Of a stretch of DNA of 18,076 bases, positions 8,253-15,581 are shown piece after piece. Within the stretch, counting starts at the first letter, position 1, and every line of letters begins with the position of its first letter. The notes under the pieces were generated by a model. It was given only the letters and a program-made list of their open reading frames with translations. It was not told where the DNA came from and did no database searches. Source of the DNA: Gemmatimonadota bacterium (GTDB taxonomy: Bacteria; JBHIER01; G020348925). Position numbers and translations under genes: made by a program. The stretch spans positions 2,642,660-2,660,735 of the forward strand of contig CP070758.1 in the NCBI GenBank assembly GCA_020348925.1, written 5' to 3'.

Positions 8253-8540
8253 TTATCCGCCCCCGATGAGGAGCATGAAGGTGACGATGTCACCATCGTT
8301 CAGAGGCGCGTCATGTTTGTCCGCAGTTATCCAGACCTTTCTGTTGAGGGCAATCTGAATCATGGTGTCGAACTCGCCCTGTCTGGTTGTGAGAGCCTCT
8401 TTCGCCTTCTGACCGTATTTTTGAATCAAAGCCTCTATGAGTTCTTTTACGGTCGTACCGGTAAAATCGAATTCCAATTCTTCTTTACCGATGACCTTGT
8501 TCAGCATGGGCAAAAGGCGTATTTCAAGATGAACCTTCAT
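8253..8540 (-). CDS. moaD: MoaD/ThiS-like ubiquitin-fold sulfur carrier ending in Gly-Gly-Gly
   Basis: This 95-aa beta-grasp protein (MKVHLEIRLLPML at the N-terminus, then TTVKELIEALIQKYG, ALNRKVW and LNDGDIVTFMLLI) ends in Gly-Gly-Gly. MoaD-family proteins are adenylated at the C-terminal glycine by an E1-like enzyme, become thiocarboxylates and give sulfur to precursor Z to make molybdopterin. The predicted partner enzyme is encoded immediately upstream, 13 bp away. I chose the ATG at 8540 because AGAGGA sits 8-9 nt upstream and the family fold begins there; an in-frame extension to 8594 would overlap the MoeB gene and adds no family-like sequence. The third terminal glycine is unusual, since most family members end in exactly two. 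It could instead serve another sulfur-transfer role, but the AOR context favours tungstopterin. Confidence 0.88.
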   Translation of the reverse strand: MKVHLEIRLLPMLNKVIGKEELEFDFTGTTVKELIEALIQKYGQKAKEALTTRQGEFDTMIQIALNRKVWITADKHDAPLNDGDIVTFMLLIGGG

Positions 8541-8553
8541 AGTCGTATTCCTC

Positions 8554-9591
8554 TCAATTGCCGATGTACTTGGAGTATAACGCTCTGGCCACATTCGGAT
8601 CTTCGGTGCCTTTCACAATGACCCGTCCGTCAGGGAAAATGACCAGATGATAGGTATCGACATGAAACATAATCATGTCCGGGGAGACCTCTGTGCGGCC
8701 GGCCGGTTCGAGCTTTTTTGCCAACGTCTCAAGATGTATCCCTTTCGGTTCATAGTAGGTGATCATCACCGTATTTCGCCCACAGAGTGCGGTTACGGAA
8801 GCACCCTCTCGAGCCTTGAGGGCCGGATACTCCTCTTTTTGGCAGGACGCGCAATCCTCTTGCCGCTGCAATTTCGTCCCGACACACGTCCCCTCCCATA
8901 CGTCACAATAGATGAGCTCGCCGGATGGTGTTTGCCTTCCAGTCAACAGTTTGAAGCATTCGGAAACCTGAAGAGAGCCCACTGTTTGAACGATGGAAAG
9001 AAGAACCCCGGAGGTGTCGCAGGTGTGGAGGTGTTCAGGAGGAGGGATTTGGGGAAAGATGCATCTCAAGCACGGAGTGACACCTGGGACGATGGTCGTG
9101 CACATCCCGCGACTTCCCGCCACTGCACCGTAAATCCAGGGGATATTCCCCTTCACGCAGGCATCGTTCATGAGGTACCGCGTCTCAAAGTTATCCGTGC
9201 CGTCCATTACGACGTGGCTCCCCGCAACGATCTCCTCAATGTTGCCGTAATGCACATCCGTTACGACGGCCTCGAGGGACGCACTCGAATTCATCCTCAG
9301 CAATTTTCGTCGAGCAGCCGTAGCCTTGGGAAGATGCTTCCGGGCATCCTCCTCATCATAGAGAATCTGATGAAGGAGGTTCTCCTCCTCGACGAAATCG
9401 CGATCGACGATTTTTATTTTTCCGACACCGGCCCGAACGAGAGAGGTCGCAATGACAGAGCCCAATCCCCCGCACCCAATGAGGGTTACTCTGCTCATTG
9501 ACAGTCGTTCCTGACCTTCAGGGCCGATCCCCGAAAAGAGCATCTGTCGTGAATATCTTTTTAAATGTCGAAGGTTTTTCTCTTTCATCAT
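8554..9591 (-). CDS. moeB: MoeB/ThiF/HesA-type E1-like adenylyltransferase with C-terminal extension
   Basis: Begins with the family motif RYSRQMLFSGIGPEGQERL (12-30). The ATP site GCGGLGS is at 39-45 and acidic loop IVDRDFVEEENLLHQ at 61-75, with DGTDNFETRYLMND at 130-143. A zinc site is formed by Cys174/Cys177 and Cys247/Cys250. Cys191 in TCDTSGVL matches the conserved cysteine of MoeB-like enzymes. The family adenylates the C-terminal glycine of MoaD- or ThiS-like carriers; the next gene encodes such a carrier. Residues about 265-345 (starting VTALCGRNTV) form an extra C-terminal domain seen in some anaerobe and archaeal members. I prefer the start at 9591 (GAGG about 10 nt upstream, 345 aa); an ATG at 9624 would add 11 residues without a clear RBS. 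Confidence 0.9.
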   Translation of the reverse strand: MMKEKNLRHLKRYSRQMLFSGIGPEGQERLSMSRVTLIGCGGLGSVIATSLVRAGVGKIKIVDRDFVEEENLLHQILYDEEDARKHLPKATAARRKLLRMNSSASLEAVVTDVHYGNIEEIVAGSHVVMDGTDNFETRYLMNDACVKGNIPWIYGAVAGSRGMCTTIVPGVTPCLRCIFPQIPPPEHLHTCDTSGVLLSIVQTVGSLQVSECFKLLTGRQTPSGELIYCDVWEGTCVGTKLQRQEDCASCQKEEYPALKAREGASVTALCGRNTVMITYYEPKGIHLETLAKKLEPAGRTEVSPDMIMFHVDTYHLVIFPDGRVIVKGTEDPNVARALYSKYIGN

Positions 9592-9657
9592 GAAAGGATA
9601 CCTCGCGTAACGTGAGTTTTTCATACCGGACAATCAAACATATACTCTGTGCGTCTT

Positions 9658-10578
9658 TCAAGGTGTCTTCTTCCGTAAGGTGTGAAGCATATAATTTGGA
9701 TTCTCAATTGAGAAGAACAATATCCTCTCCAAGAGTATCCCGCTGAGGAGACTGATCAAAATGGCCGTCGCGGGTATCATCAAGGGCTCCTTCGCTGCTG
9801 TTGATCCCAAGATAAAGGTGAAGGGAAGAATGAAGGTCAAGAGAATATACCAGCGGGGAATCCTATCTTCGCCGTCCCGAAACGTTCCTCCCGAGGCCTT
9901 ATCATGTATGGTTTCAGCATATCTCTTGTAGCTCAAAACTGTCAGGAACAGAAAAACAAGAGAAAGAGCCATGGCAAACAGGAGGATCCGTATGGCCCCT
10001 CCCGCCATATTGGAACAAAAGATCGCGTCGATCCAAAATACCGTTGCTGCACCCAGAAGAGAGCCTGAGATGATGGAATACACCGAAAGAATGTTTGTAT
10101 TCCACAAAGGGTGGGAGACGAACTTGTAGGCCCAACCGGTGCTTCCGAGAGTCAGCAGGCCGGAGATGATGACGAGGATGGCCGATATGATTCGAAGGAG
10201 ACCAAATGTGTTGAAGACGTACAGCATAAGACAATCGACGGCCACAAGGCCTGTAAAGACTCCTGCCAGGAGAACCTCCCAACTCACCTGCGAGCGGAGG
10301 TTTTTTATCATGGCCAGAAAACGCAGCCGGTCACTCAGGTGAAAAATGGAGAACAGCGTAGCGATCAGGATAAGAATCAGCGAACCCCCCATACTTATCT
10401 TGACAAGCTGGGGGAAACGATTTCCAGCCTGCAGAAATCCGGCCACGATTCCGGTCCCGACAGACCAGCGTGAGAAGAGGACGAAGAGAACTAAGGGGTA
10501 GTCGGGATCATACCGGTCCGTTCTCCTCTCGCAGTTCTCTTGAAGGCGAAAATACGTCGATTTCGGAAATGACGCCAT
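9658..10578 (-). CDS. DmsC-like membrane anchor, probable quinone-reactive subunit
   Basis: This 306-aa integral membrane protein has about eight hydrophobic helices (near 29-48, 61-80, 101-122, 125-147, 162-185, 194-215, 242-260, 264-285). It matches the DmsC (DMSO reductase anchor) pattern: PLVLFVLFSRWSVG in helix 1, FHL with His80 followed by an arginine-rich loop, SWE at 99-101, SHPLWNT at 155-161 and an ILLERILFF end. DmsC-type anchors take electrons from, or pass them to, menaquinol and contain no heme. It starts 9 bp after the AOR-B stop, and a perfect 10-bp hairpin lies directly before its start. Its neighbours are AOR and Fe-S subunits rather than a DmsA-type enzyme, so it probably anchors a cytoplasm-facing AOR complex. 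No strong RBS is visible; expression may be coupled to AOR-B translation. Confidence 0.82.
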   Translation of the reverse strand: MASFPKSTYFRLQENCERRTDRYDPDYPLVLFVLFSRWSVGTGIVAGFLQAGNRFPQLVKISMGGSLILILIATLFSIFHLSDRLRFLAMIKNLRSQVSWEVLLAGVFTGLVAVDCLMLYVFNTFGLLRIISAILVIISGLLTLGSTGWAYKFVSHPLWNTNILSVYSIISGSLLGAATVFWIDAIFCSNMAGGAIRILLFAMALSLVFLFLTVLSYKRYAETIHDKASGGTFRDGEDRIPRWYILLTFILPFTFILGSTAAKEPLMIPATAILISLLSGILLERILFFSIENPNYMLHTLRKKTP

Positions 10579-10587
10579 GTTTTCTTG

Positions 10588-12447
10588 TCAGACTTCCGAA
10601 ATCTCCAGGACTTCGGAAGTCTCTCTCATGCGTGAATTGTTTTTGGGTAATCCGGTTTCAGATTCCCAATCTCTCAGGGCGTAATACCGGGACAGCATAG
10701 TACGCCATTCCTGGTGTGAGCATCCTGCTCTCTCTGAATCCCCGGTGAGCAACCTATCCATCGGAAATCGTTCCTCATCCGCTCGACTCACCCCCTCCCG
10801 TGCTGCAAGACGCCGCTCATCTGCGATCACCTTTTCAGAAGCATTGATGAGGGCCTCCTCGTCCAGACCGAGATCTGCCACGGCCGACAGCTGTTCGATT
10901 AAATCCGCAGGATTCAGGACGGGAAGTCTGGCATAGGGAAATGAGCAGACGCCGGCAAGGTCGGCGGCACATTTTACATCTTCGGTTCGCTTTACGATAT
11001 GAGCAATCGTATCGATGTTTGGTGGAGGGTTCACTCCGCTCTCGGATTGTCCCTGTTTTTTCCGGGTATTGTGTTCATGTCTCATATCGCCGGACAGGCC
11101 GATCACTTTTTTGAGGTTATCCCAATCGCCCGTCGAGACAGCCGCATGAAGGGCCGAATTCATTCTCATATCTTTGAGACCAACGAGTTCAAGGCCTTTC
11201 ACATGTGCGACGAGCTCTTCGCTTTGGCGGCCTACTATTTCGGATGCCCTCAAAGCGCCTTCGGCGAGGGTGTCACCACTCCCTTCACGCTTCGCAATTT
11301 TTTCTATGAGCTTCACAGCCCCTTCCGCGTTTCCCCAGTGAAGGGGAATGTCGTCCGTCTCGTGTTCGCGGAACAGACCTTTGTCGAAGGTCCTCATGGC
11401 CCAGGCGATGGTCCCGCCCGTTGATACTGGGTCGAGTCCATATAGTATGCACATCTGTATCATTTTTAAAATAGAATCCCACCGGGCGATTCCCATTTCA
11501 GGGCCCAGAGCACGGACACTTTCTCCGTGCGCTCCTCCGAAGTGGATCCCGTCGTAAGGGCCGCTTTTCACGTGCGTATAGCGGCCGCAATGTATGGGGC
11601 AGGCGAAGCACCCTTGCTTGCTGAAAAAATAGTTTTTACGGTAATACCGGGAGTTGATGTCCTGAAACGAGCCCCCCGGCGACTGGCCCTGATGTTCTCT
11701 CAAGACGAAGAGTGTCCCCTCGAAGCTGAGGGCTTGGGTTCGCGAGTCCCCCTGTATTTTATGGATCAATCCTTTACATACTGCGGCAAGATGCTCAGGA
11801 TCATGGAGGCTTGCGGATCGGCTTCCCCTCACGGCCACGGCTTTCAGGTTCTTCGAGCCCATAACTGCTCCCAGGCCCAACCTCCCGGAATCCCAGTGAA
11901 AGGCGTTGACCAGAGAGGCGTATCGAACAAGACGTTCCCCGGCCGGTCCGATGCACAGCACTTGAACGGTTCTGTCCTTCAGTTCTTCCTGAATGAGAAC
12001 GGTCGTTTGATGGGTGTCTTTGCCCCACAAATCGGTTGCATCTCTCAATTCCACATCGTTGTCATGAATCCAAATATATGTTGGATGCTCAGCCTGACCC
12101 CTTATGACTATTTGATCGGAACCTGTAAATTTGAGCTCAGCGCCCCAGTGGCCGCCCATGCTCGATGTGGCGTATGTCTGGGTCGCAAGCATGGGCGATT
12201 TCGACGCCACAGACGTAATGGCCGCACAGGGCGCACATGTACCGGTCAGCGGTCCGACGGCCAGACAGAAAGCTGTCTTCGGATCATACGGATCAAGATC
12301 TGCCTTGGTCTCCTCGGAGAAAACGTTCACATTAAAACCTCTGCCGCCTATCCACGACTCGAGATAATCAGAGGACAGATGCTCGTGCTCGATCTTTCCC
12401 CTGGAGAGATCGATCCGCAATCTTTTTCCCGCCCAGCCTTTTATCAT
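10588..12447 (-). CDS. AOR-family tungstopterin oxidoreductase B (divergent active site)
   Basis: This 619-aa AOR family protein has family landmarks: IGGRGF (33-38), AVGPLTGT (63-70), SSMGGHWGAELKFTG (95-109), GLGAVMGSKNLKAVAVRG (191-208), and GLDPVSTGGTIAWAM (337-351). The [4Fe-4S] ligands are Cys280, Cys283, Cys287 and Cys501 in DLAGVC. Most family members have EGPEYE(T/S) after the cysteine triplet; here it is GGAHGES (304-310). The usual DHLR is WDNLKK (442-447), so the conserved His is Asn444. The ATG at 12447 overlaps the stop of the Fe-S gene as ATGA, and residues from here match the family start (WAGKRLRIDLS); a longer in-frame extension to 12768 lies inside the Fe-S gene and is rejected. 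Substrate unknown: an aldehyde, or an acyl-CoA/aromatic-CoA as for BamB, are both possible. Confidence 0.9.
   Translation of the reverse strand: MIKGWAGKRLRIDLSRGKIEHEHLSSDYLESWIGGRGFNVNVFSEETKADLDPYDPKTAFCLAVGPLTGTCAPCAAITSVASKSPMLATQTYATSSMGGHWGAELKFTGSDQIVIRGQAEHPTYIWIHDNDVELRDATDLWGKDTHQTTVLIQEELKDRTVQVLCIGPAGERLVRYASLVNAFHWDSGRLGLGAVMGSKNLKAVAVRGSRSASLHDPEHLAAVCKGLIHKIQGDSRTQALSFEGTLFVLREHQGQSPGGSFQDINSRYYRKNYFFSKQGCFACPIHCGRYTHVKSGPYDGIHFGGAHGESVRALGPEMGIARWDSILKMIQMCILYGLDPVSTGGTIAWAMRTFDKGLFREHETDDIPLHWGNAEGAVKLIEKIAKREGSGDTLAEGALRASEIVGRQSEELVAHVKGLELVGLKDMRMNSALHAAVSTGDWDNLKKVIGLSGDMRHEHNTRKKQGQSESGVNPPPNIDTIAHIVKRTEDVKCAADLAGVCSFPYARLPVLNPADLIEQLSAVADLGLDEEALINASEKVIADERRLAAREGVSRADEERFPMDRLLTGDSERAGCSHQEWRTMLSRYYALRDWESETGLPKNNSRMRETSEVLEISEV
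10591..10621 (-). promoter_or_regulatory. Perfect 10-bp inverted repeat at the AOR-B/DmsC-like junction
   Basis: GACTTCCGAA and TTCGGAAGTC pair perfectly around an 11-nt loop. The repeat covers the last codons of AOR-B, ends exactly before its TGA, and is 12 bp from the ATG of the membrane anchor. The right arm and loop contain the only purine-rich stretches (GGAG, GGAAG) that could serve as an RBS for the anchor, so folding would hide it until ribosomes finishing AOR-B open the stem. Confidence 0.6.
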
Positions 12448-12932
12448 ATTCGTTTCAAAATTCCGCGATATTGTTCTGCGAGGGATTGACCGACGTGCCG
12501 CCTCTTCTTCCAAGCAATACATTCTGCAGGAATATAAGAAAGCGCTCCTGTAGTACAGACGCCCAGGCATTGGGGATCGCCCTGACACACATCGCACGTG
12601 ATGGTTTTTTTCGTGAGCGGGTGCACTTTGGGGGCGGCATATGGGCAGGCGTAGATGCACGATTCGCAACCCACACAGATCGCATCGTCCGTAATCACAG
12701 CCCCCGTTTTCGGGTCGCGCTTGCGAGCCTTCGTCGGACAGACCTGCTCGCACACGGGATCGATGCACCGCTGGCAGATCATGGGAATGTGAACGGCCAT
12801 CTCACCCCAGGTCTCGATTGTGATTCTGGAATAACGGGGGTTACTGGCACCATCGTGAACGAGTGAGCAGATGGCCTCACACGACCTGCAGCCGGTGCAC
12901 AGATCCGGATCGACAAAAAGAATCTTATGCAT
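12444..12932 (-). CDS. Four-cluster [4Fe-4S] electron-transfer subunit (partner of AOR-B)
   Basis: This 162-aa protein of the HycB/DmsB/AorA/BamC-like ferredoxin group has sixteen cysteines in four sets: Cys12/15/18/22, 53/56/61/65, 86/89/92/96 and 113/116/122/126. That predicts four [4Fe-4S] clusters forming a wire; Cys138 is extra. It has no signal peptide or twin-arginine motif, so it acts in the cytoplasm. Its TGA overlaps the AOR-B ATG, which points to stoichiometric coupling with that catalytic subunit. It lies 22 bp behind the very similar Fe-S gene at 12955. The two have identical cysteine spacing, so they are paralogues. Its role would be to move electrons between the AOR pterin/Fe-S site and the DmsC-like anchor or a ferredoxin. 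Confidence 0.93.
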   Translation of the reverse strand: MHKILFVDPDLCTGCRSCEAICSLVHDGASNPRYSRITIETWGEMAVHIPMICQRCIDPVCEQVCPTKARKRDPKTGAVITDDAICVGCESCIYACPYAAPKVHPLTKKTITCDVCQGDPQCLGVCTTGALSYIPAECIAWKKRRHVGQSLAEQYRGILKRI

Positions 12933-12954
12933 GGTAAGAGAAATTTCCCCTGCC

Positions 12955-13437
12955 CTATCCGACGAATTTTCTCATCAGCTCGGAGAAATGCTCCCCGGCC
13001 GATCGTTTCTTCTTCAAAGCCGCCGCGCTGACATCAATATATTCTATCGCCTTTGGATCGCAGAAACTGACGCACGTCGGCTCGCCGTCGCACAGATCGC
13101 ACTTCATCACTTTCTCCTCGGTCGCGTCTATGCCCATCCCCCCGAAAGGACAGGCTGCGACACACATGAAGCAGCCAATACACTTGTCGTAATCAACGAC
13201 AACCCGGTTCAGGTCAGTCTCGCGGGAGATCGCATCCTTGGGACAGACCGTCATGCATGCTGCCGTTTGACAGTGCTGGCACAGCATCGGCAGATAGAAA
13301 CCGTCCGCCTCCCATTTGATGATGTTGATTCGCGCCCGCGACGGGTTGCTGACGCCGGTCTTCTTGACCGAACAGACCATTTCGCACAGCCTGCAGCCCG
13401 TGCATTTCTCGTGATCGACAATTAAGAGTTTTTGCAT
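12955..13437 (-). CDS. Four-cluster [4Fe-4S] electron-transfer subunit (partner of AOR-A)
   Basis: This 160-aa protein has sixteen cysteines at 12/15/18/22, 53/56/61/65, 86/89/92/96 and 113/116/122/126, the same positions as in the adjacent paralogue. Other shared blocks are KLLIVDHEKCTGC near the start and ACPFGG after cluster 3. It is of the AorA/BamC/HycB type that partners AOR-family enzymes. The ATG at 13437 is chosen because the family begins at this point; a longer frame to 13497 would overlap AOR-A. It follows AOR-A by 25 bp. No export signal is present. The gene order AOR-A, Fe-S, Fe-S, AOR-B suggests two catalytic units joined by two electron wires, but it could also be two separate AOR-Fe-S heterodimers. 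Confidence 0.93.
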   Translation of the reverse strand: MQKLLIVDHEKCTGCRLCEMVCSVKKTGVSNPSRARINIIKWEADGFYLPMLCQHCQTAACMTVCPKDAISRETDLNRVVVDYDKCIGCFMCVAACPFGGMGIDATEEKVMKCDLCDGEPTCVSFCDPKAIEYIDVSAAALKKKRSAGEHFSELMRKFVG

Positions 13438-13462
13438 CTCTTTCCCTTTCGATTGAGTCTCT

Positions 13463-15370
13463 TCAAAGCATGTGGGACGGCTCTTTATCCAAACCAAGCT
13501 TCTTTAACGTCTCCGGCTTGGGCACGCCCTTCTCGTCCCAGCCGTGCAATTGGTAGTACTCATCGATCATTTTTGTGAACTTGTCTCGATCAATACTTTT
13601 CCCTCTGGCCACATCCAGTCCTATGGGCGTCGGCTCGTCGAAGTACCGGTCCGGCAGCCAGTCATCCTGTCGCGTCAGTCCCTCGCGGATGTTGAAGAGT
13701 CTCTCGATGTTGTAAGCACGATCGGCCACCTCCCAGATGTCGGCCGGGGATAACTCAAGACCGGTGTTGTGATACAATAGTTTCGAGAACTCATCGAAGC
13801 TGAGCAGATTGGGGCTCAAGAAGACGGAGTGAAATTTACACACGCCCAAACAGTCCACGGCCTCGTAGCACATCTCCTGCCACTGAACCATGCGGGGTTT
13901 GCCCTCGTAGTCCGAAAAATCTGAGCTCAAGGGACCATCATAGGGGGTGGGATGGCCGAAGATCTTTCGCAGCGCTTCCTCCGGAAGATGGTACAGATCG
14001 ATGGCCGGGCGGCTGCGCAGATGGTCGGAGCCGCGGGATGAGGTGGCAATGCCCAGGGCCAGTGAGGGTGTCGGCCGCTCGTCGGAGTGAAGGTTACTCA
14101 TGCCCTTCACCTGTATGTTGTACTTGAGCGAATCTCTTCCGATTCTTTCACTGGCGCGGAGAGGACCCTCAGCCAGGATATCACCCAGACCCTGGCGCTT
14201 GCCGATGCGGTGAATCATCTCCAGCACGGCCTCGTCGTTTCCGAAGTTGAGCTGCAATCCGTCGGTGTCCTCGTCCGTCAGGATGCCTTTTTCATAGAGC
14301 TCCATGGCCCAGGCAATCATGCTGCCCGTCTCCAGCGTGTCGAGACCGTAGTCGTTGACGAGATGGTTGCCGGCCAGGACCGTGTTGAAGTCGGTGCACC
14401 CCTGTTCGGCGCCGAAGGCACCCTGTGTTGTGTATTCAGGTCCCTCCGCATAGGTCCCCGCGTAAGGACCTTCCTTAATGACGTAGCGGTGGCGGCAGTG
14501 GAGCTGGCAGCCGAAGCAGCCGGCCGTGCCGATGGTCACGTCGTCCAGGTTCTCACACTCGAGGTTTTCGCTGTCCGGCAGCTGGTTTTGTTGGAAATTT
14601 TTCACCCTGACCAGACCGGTCGAGTTGGTCACACCGTAAATGAACATCGTCCCCCAGCGCTGCATAATCTGTCCGAATTTGGTCGAGGTGATTTTATCGA
14701 TAATTTCTTTATTGTATTTCAGGGCCTCCTCCGGATGCCTGATGGTGATGTCCATGGTGCCCCGGACGGCCACGGCCTTCAGGTTTTTCGATCCCAGGAC
14801 AGCACCCATTCCGGTCCGACCGCCGGCATCCTTGTGGCTCGTCCTGACGTTGGCAAAGCGGACCCGTTTCTCGCCGGCAGGGCCGATGACGAGAGATTGG
14901 ATCTCCTCGTCCTCGAGCTCTTTTCGAATGAGATCCTGGGTCTCGAAAGCACCCTCTCCCCACAGATGGGACGCGTCCCTGATCTCGATCTCACCGTTGT
15001 GTATCCACAGGTAGACAGGGGTCTTCGCTTTCCCCCTGACGACCAGATGGTCGAATCCGGCCCAGCGCAATTCCGGGCCGAAGAAGCCGCCCATGTTGGT
15101 ACTTCCGAGGTAACCTGTCAGGGGCGATTTCGCCGCCACATGCGTCCGCGATGAGGCCGAGGCCAGGGTTCCGGTCAAAACGCCGGCGCTGATCATGGCC
15201 GCATTGTCAGGGCCAAGGGGATCGACACCTGCATCCGTGTGGTTGTACAACAGATACATATCGAGCCCCCGCCCACCGATGTACTTTCGACGTATCTCCA
15301 TAGGAATTGGCTTCGTCTCGACTTCCCCGGTCGTGAGGTTGATATACGCTATTTTTCGATGTAATGCCAT
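13463..15370 (-). CDS. AOR-family tungstopterin oxidoreductase A
   Basis: This 635-aa AOR-family protein is typical in most landmarks: IGGRGLDMYLLY (31-42), GVLTGT (63-68), NMGGFFGPELRWAGFDHLVVRGK (92-114), RTGMGAVLGSKNLKAVAVRG (185-204), GLDTLETGSMIAWAMELYEKG (342-362) and SDHLRSR (448-454). The [4Fe-4S] ligands are Cys285, Cys288, Cys292 and Cys511 (DCLGVC). The usual EGPEYET/S motif reads EGPEYTT (309-315). It resembles both AorB-type aldehyde oxidoreductases and BamB of class II benzoyl-CoA reductase; sequence reading alone does not separate the two. The start at 15370 has GAGGAGGAA about 9 nt upstream; an in-frame extension to 15484 is non-family sequence that overlaps the zinc-ribbon gene. 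No twin-arginine signal, so the enzyme is cytoplasmic. The gap to the zinc-ribbon gene is 19 bp. Confidence 0.93.
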   Translation of the reverse strand: MALHRKIAYINLTTGEVETKPIPMEIRRKYIGGRGLDMYLLYNHTDAGVDPLGPDNAAMISAGVLTGTLASASSRTHVAAKSPLTGYLGSTNMGGFFGPELRWAGFDHLVVRGKAKTPVYLWIHNGEIEIRDASHLWGEGAFETQDLIRKELEDEEIQSLVIGPAGEKRVRFANVRTSHKDAGGRTGMGAVLGSKNLKAVAVRGTMDITIRHPEEALKYNKEIIDKITSTKFGQIMQRWGTMFIYGVTNSTGLVRVKNFQQNQLPDSENLECENLDDVTIGTAGCFGCQLHCRHRYVIKEGPYAGTYAEGPEYTTQGAFGAEQGCTDFNTVLAGNHLVNDYGLDTLETGSMIAWAMELYEKGILTDEDTDGLQLNFGNDEAVLEMIHRIGKRQGLGDILAEGPLRASERIGRDSLKYNIQVKGMSNLHSDERPTPSLALGIATSSRGSDHLRSRPAIDLYHLPEEALRKIFGHPTPYDGPLSSDFSDYEGKPRMVQWQEMCYEAVDCLGVCKFHSVFLSPNLLSFDEFSKLLYHNTGLELSPADIWEVADRAYNIERLFNIREGLTRQDDWLPDRYFDEPTPIGLDVARGKSIDRDKFTKMIDEYYQLHGWDEKGVPKPETLKKLGLDKEPSHML

Positions 15371-15389
15371 GGAACCGTTCCTCCTCAGA

Positions 15390-15581
15390 TCATGTTGAAA
15401 TGCGCTCAGGAATACTGTCCCAGACCGGCCCTCGAATTTTTGCCGTCTTCGGATAGGGCCATGAGATACGCCATTGCATATCACATTTCGGACAGTTCGC
15501 CTTGTCCGCTCTGGCTGCCGGTCTGAATCGCGTGAAGCAGTTCAAACAGCGAACCTCACCATCCCTGGTCCGTGCTTTCAT
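15390..15581 (-). CDS. Small zinc-ribbon protein, uncharacterised
   Basis: This 63-aa basic protein has two CxxC knuckles (Cys12/Cys15 as CLNC and Cys30/Cys33 as CPKC) in the spacing of a zinc ribbon or rubredoxin-like fold, followed by a tryptophan-containing tail (WRISWPYPK). I do not recognise a named family. Its ATG overlaps the queH stop (ATGA) and a strong GGAGG lies 8 nt upstream, and it ends 19 bp before AOR-A. This tight placement suggests a part in AOR assembly or regulation rather than tRNA modification, but it could equally be a nucleic-acid-binding accessory of queH. Confidence 0.75.
   Translation of the reverse strand: MKARTRDGEVRCLNCFTRFRPAARADKANCPKCDMQWRISWPYPKTAKIRGPVWDSIPERIST

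Noticed and set aside
12448-12768. N-terminal extension of AOR-B by 107 codons
   Set aside because: It lies inside the four-cluster Fe-S gene in another frame; family similarity starts at the ATG at 12447.
14087-15154. 355-codon plus-strand open frame opposite AOR-A
   Set aside because: It is an antisense shadow of a clear AOR gene with all family motifs; the translated product has no recognisable domain.
7458-15370. Calling the cluster a class II benzoyl-CoA reductase (Bam) operon
   Set aside because: AOR plus Fe-S subunits resemble BamB/BamC, but no BamD-I-like gene is in the window and a DmsC-type anchor is not part of Bam.
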